Shown here: piece by piece, positions 6,034 through 8,356 of the stretch
Numbering within the stretch: position 1 is the stretch's first letter
Layout: each line of letters starts with the position of its first letter
NCBI GenBank assembly: GCA_014803815.1
Contig: JAAVAY010000118.1
Coordinates: 1 to 8,356, forward strand
From: Allobaculum sp.
GTDB lineage: Bacteria; Bacillota_I; Bacilli_A; Erysipelotrichales; Erysipelotrichaceae
Direction: 5' to 3'
DNA length: 8,356 nt
Made by a program: the position numbers and the translations under genes
The notes under the pieces: model-generated
The model's input: only the letters and a program-made list of their open reading frames with translations
Told to the model about the DNA's origin: nothing
Databases searched by the model: none

Positions 6034-6070
6034 AAGGGGGATTCGCCAGCCGTTTCCCCCTTCTTTTTTT
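6034..6070 (+). terminator. Intrinsic terminator after hbd
   Basis: AAGGGGGA (6034-6041) pairs perfectly with TCCCCCTT (6055-6062) around a 13-base loop and is followed by CTTTTTTT. It closes the bcd-etfBA-hbd transcript, so crt needs read-through or its own promoter. Confidence 0.92.
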
Positions 6071-6088
6071 GAGTTTCTCAAGTTGCTT

Positions 6089-6114
6089 TATAAGAGGCTT
6101 CGATGCCAAGCCTC
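6089..6114 (+). promoter_or_regulatory. Candidate crt promoter with overlapping inverted repeat
   Basis: TATAAG (6089-6094) is a 5-of-6 match to a -10 box, but the -35 region falls in the terminator T-run and is poor. It overlaps GAGGCTT (6094-6100) and AAGCCTC (6108-6114), a perfect 7-bp inverted repeat with a 7-base spacer that would cover the start of transcription. The repeat could be an operator, or, if crt is read from upstream, an RNA hairpin next to the ribosome-binding site. Confidence 0.4.
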
Positions 6115-6115
6115 A

Positions 6116-6123
6116 AGAAAGGA
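6116..6123 (+). promoter_or_regulatory. crt ribosome-binding site, deciding the start
   Basis: AGAAAGGA lies 8 nt before the ATG at 6132. It decides for this start over an in-frame TTG at 6069, which lies inside the terminator T-run and would add 21 residues unlike the family. Confidence 0.8.
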
Positions 6124-6131
6124 AATTTCTC

Positions 6132-6920
6132 ATGGATACCGAAAAGAAAGTTCTCGTTGAAAAAGAAGGCCCTGTAGCCGTTTTAACTATTAACAACCCA
6201 AAAGCGCTCAATGCATTGTCCACAGCTGTATTACAAGATTTAGAAGAAGCCGTAAACGATGTAAAAAATGATGATGATATCTATGCCGTTATCATTACGG
6301 GCGCTGGTCCTAAATCTTTTGTGGCGGGAGCAGATATTGCTGAAATGAAAGACAAAACGGTAGAAGAAGCTGCTGAATATGGTGCCTTTGGAAATAAAGT
6401 GTTCCGTGCCATTGAAACGATGGAAAAACCTGTAATTGCGGCGATCAATGGCTTCGCCCTTGGTGGTGGCAATGAATTGGCGATGGCTTGTGATATTCGC
6501 TTAGCTGCTGAAAATGCTGTATTTGGTCAACCTGAAGTGGGTCTTGGTATTACTCCAGGATTTGGTGGAACACAGCGTTTAGCCCGCATCGTTCCTGTGG
6601 GTATTGCTAAAGAAATCATCTATACTGGCCGCAACATCAAAGCCCCTAAAGCTTTAGAAATTGGTTTAGTGAATGCCGTCTACCCTCAAGAAGAACTCAT
6701 GGAGGCCGCTAAGAAAATGGCCAACGGCATTGCGAAAAATGCGCCTAAAGCTGTTGCAGCTTCTAAAGCAGCCATCAACAAAGGATTGGATGGCACGATG
6801 GATGAAGGTATTGCCATAGAAGTAGAAGAATTCTCCAACTGCTTTGCGACAGAAGACCAAAAATATGGTATGGATTGCTTCTTAAACAAAGTGAAAGATA
6901 AAAAATTCTCCAACAAATAA
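6132..6920 (+). CDS. crt: Short-chain enoyl-CoA hydratase (crotonase)
   Basis: This 262-residue cytoplasmic enzyme interconverts 3-hydroxybutyryl-CoA and crotonyl-CoA. The oxyanion-hole segment AGADIAEM is at 65-72. FALGGGNELAMACD follows, with catalytic E115, then FGQPEVGLGITPGFGGTQRL with catalytic E135. The 20-residue distance between the two glutamates equals that in rat crotonase (E144, E164), which indicates a hydratase and not an isomerase-type relative lacking one of them. Length matches the family (about 260). A terminator separates it from hbd, and the CoA-transferase gene follows after 25 nt, so crt and pct probably form a second transcript. Confidence 0.95.
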   Translation: MDTEKKVLVEKEGPVAVLTINNPKALNALSTAVLQDLEEAVNDVKNDDDIYAVIITGAGPKSFVAGADIAEMKDKTVEEAAEYGAFGNKVFRAIETMEKPVIAAINGFALGGGNELAMACDIRLAAENAVFGQPEVGLGITPGFGGTQRLARIVPVGIAKEIIYTGRNIKAPKALEIGLVNAVYPQEELMEAAKKMANGIAKNAPKAVAASKAAINKGLDGTMDEGIAIEVEEFSNCFATEDQKYGMDCFLNKVKDKKFSNK

Positions 6921-6945
6921 TTTCTCATCATTTAGGAGGCAAAAT

Positions 6946-8356
6946 ATGTCCAAAGTCATTACTCCTCAACAGGCTGCCGAACTCATTAAAGATGGCGATC
7001 GCATAGCTATGCTTGGTTTTATTGGAATGGCTCATCCTCAAGAAATCACCTACGCTATTGAAGATCGTTTCCTAAAAACGGGCCATCCCTGTGATTTGGA
7101 TTTGTATTTCCCCACGAATGTAGGCGATGGCACAGACAAACTCGGAATGAATCATTTAGGTCATGAAGGGTTATTACGCTCCATTGTCGGTGGACACTGG
7201 AATCTTGTTCCCGCGCTTCAAAAACTCGTAGTAGAAAATAAAGTCCAAGCTTGGAATTTACCCATTGGAACTCTTTCCCAATTGCTCCGCGAAATGGCTG
7301 GGAATCGTCCTGGGGTGATTACAAAAATTGGTTTAAATACGTTTATTGATCCTCGTTTAGAAGGAGGAAAGATGAACGATATCACTAAGGATGACTTGGT
7401 GGAATTGATGGAAATTGATGGGGAAGAGTATTTACGCTATAAATCCTTCAAAAACCTCGATGTGGGCATCATTCGTGGGACGAGTGCGGATGAAAATGGC
7501 AATTTAACCATGGAAAAAGAAGCCGCATTCTTAGAAGCTCTTGCTATGGCTGAAGCTGTCAAAAATAAGGGTGGTATTGTCATTGCTCAAGTGGAAAACA
7601 TTGTTCAAAATGGCTCGCTCAATCCTAAAGATGTCAAAGTTCCTGGCATCATGGTCGACTATTTGGTGCAGGGTACCCCCGACAATTCTTGGCAAACGTA
7701 TATGAATCCCTATTTGCCAGAACTATCCGGCCAAATCAAAAAGCCTTTGGCAGCGATGGAAAAAATGCCCCTCAATGCGCGGAAAGTCATCAGTCGTCGA
7801 GCAGCCATGGAGCTGTCTAAAAACGCCATTGTTAATTTAGGAATCGGGATTCCCGAGGGCATTGCCAAAGTGGCCAACGAAGAAAAACTGCCTGGTATGA
7901 AAATGACAGTGGAAGCAGGAAATATCGGTGGGGTTCCTTCTTCTGGTGTTGGCTTTGGTTCTGCGACTAACCCCGATTGCACCATTGATTCTCCCGCGAT
8001 GTTTGACTTCTACGATGGCGGAGGCTTGGATCAGGCCTTTCTTGGCTTAGCGGAATGCGATGCAAATGGAAACATCAATGTCTCCCGCTTTGGCCCCAAG
8101 ATCGCTGGTTGTGGAGGCTTTATCAACATCACACAATCTACCCCGGTTGTTGTCTTTTGCGGAACCTTTACCGCAAAAGGCTTGAAACAAAATATTGGCG
8201 ATGGAAAATTGGAAATCGTCAGTGAAGGGCAGATCAAAAAGTTTAAAAAGGACGTAGAACAAATCACATTCTCTTCTGAATTTGCGAAAAAGGCGGGGCA
8301 GAAGGTAGTCTATGTAACCGAACGCGCTGTATTTGAATTGCGGGATGGCGTTTTCA
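6946..8356 (+). CDS. pct: Propionate/acetate CoA-transferase family protein, 3' end cut by the window
   Basis: The frame is open for 470 codons to the right edge; the family is about 515-530 residues, so roughly 50 are missing. It resembles the propionate CoA-transferase (Pct/YdiF) type, in which two CoA-transferase domains are fused in one chain. The N-terminal domain starts MSKVITPQQAAELIKDGDRI, with GGHW at 77-80 and WNLPIGTLSQLLRE near 98-111. The C-terminal domain starts near 265 with ARKVISRRAA. The catalytic glutamate that forms the acyl-glutamyl-CoA intermediate is E323 in TVEAGNIGG, matching E324 in the Clostridium propionicum enzyme. The ATG is fixed by TTTAGGAGG, with the AGGAGG ending 6 nt before it. 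In this context it probably moves CoA from butyryl-CoA to acetate or another acid; acetoacetate or propionate as substrates cannot be excluded. Confidence 0.9.
   Translation, partial: MSKVITPQQAAELIKDGDRIAMLGFIGMAHPQEITYAIEDRFLKTGHPCDLDLYFPTNVGDGTDKLGMNHLGHEGLLRSIVGGHWNLVPALQKLVVENKVQAWNLPIGTLSQLLREMAGNRPGVITKIGLNTFIDPRLEGGKMNDITKDDLVELMEIDGEEYLRYKSFKNLDVGIIRGTSADENGNLTMEKEAAFLEALAMAEAVKNKGGIVIAQVENIVQNGSLNPKDVKVPGIMVDYLVQGTPDNSWQTYMNPYLPELSGQIKKPLAAMEKMPLNARKVISRRAAMELSKNAIVNLGIGIPEGIAKVANEEKLPGMKMTVEAGNIGGVPSSGVGFGSATNPDCTIDSPAMFDFYDGGGLDQAFLGLAECDANGNINVSRFGPKIAGCGGFINITQSTPVVVFCGTFTAKGLKQNIGDGKLEIVSEGQIKKFKKDVEQITFSSEFAKKAGQKVVYVTERAVFELRDGVF

Noticed and set aside
6069..6131. Longer crt reading frame starting at a TTG at 6069
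   Set aside because: The TTG lies in the terminator T-run, has no ribosome-binding site, and adds 21 residues not seen in crotonases. The ATG at 6132 has a good site.

Overview
The window carries a nearly complete set of genes for the acetyl-CoA to butyrate pathway of an anaerobic fermenter. The organism is probably a Bacillota member: the DNA is moderately A+T-rich, Shine-Dalgarno sites are strong, intrinsic terminators are present, and a dehydrogenase is paired with electron-transfer flavoprotein genes in the usual order. The sequence alone does not settle whether it belongs to Clostridia, Erysipelotrichia or Negativicutes.

Layout. A thiolase gene (thl) runs leftward from 1211 to 3. A 747-base non-coding divergent region follows (1212-1958). 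Rightward come bcd (1959-3098), etfB (3111-3908), etfA (3920-4981, interrupted by an in-frame TAA at 4733-4735), a 193-base structured gap, and hbd (5175-6014). A strong intrinsic terminator at 6034-6070 closes this block. A second block follows with crt (6132-6920) and a propionate-CoA-transferase-type gene (6946 to past the right edge, open at the 3' end).

How the genes work together. Thiolase condenses two acetyl-CoA. Hbd reduces acetoacetyl-CoA and Crt dehydrates the product to crotonyl-CoA. Bcd with EtfBA reduces crotonyl-CoA to butyryl-CoA, probably by flavin-based electron bifurcation. The CoA-transferase probably releases the acid by moving CoA to acetate or another acid. No phosphotransbutyrylase or butyrate kinase is seen here.

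Regulation. The bcd promoter (TTGACA, 16 bp, TATCAT) has just upstream a near-consensus operator for Rex, the NADH/NAD+-sensing repressor, which fits a pathway that disposes of reductant. The divergent region also holds an orphan rightward terminator with no gene upstream of it, a 78-base three-helix hairpin in the thl leader, and a 9-bp inverted repeat that could mask the thl ribosome-binding site.

Most notable points: (1) the clean in-frame TAA in an otherwise intact etfA, which removes the ETF-alpha signature region; (2) the Rex operator; (3) the crowded structure of the 1212-1958 region, which suggests an unannotated small RNA and/or leader-based control of thl. No mobile element, CRISPR array, rRNA or tRNA was seen.
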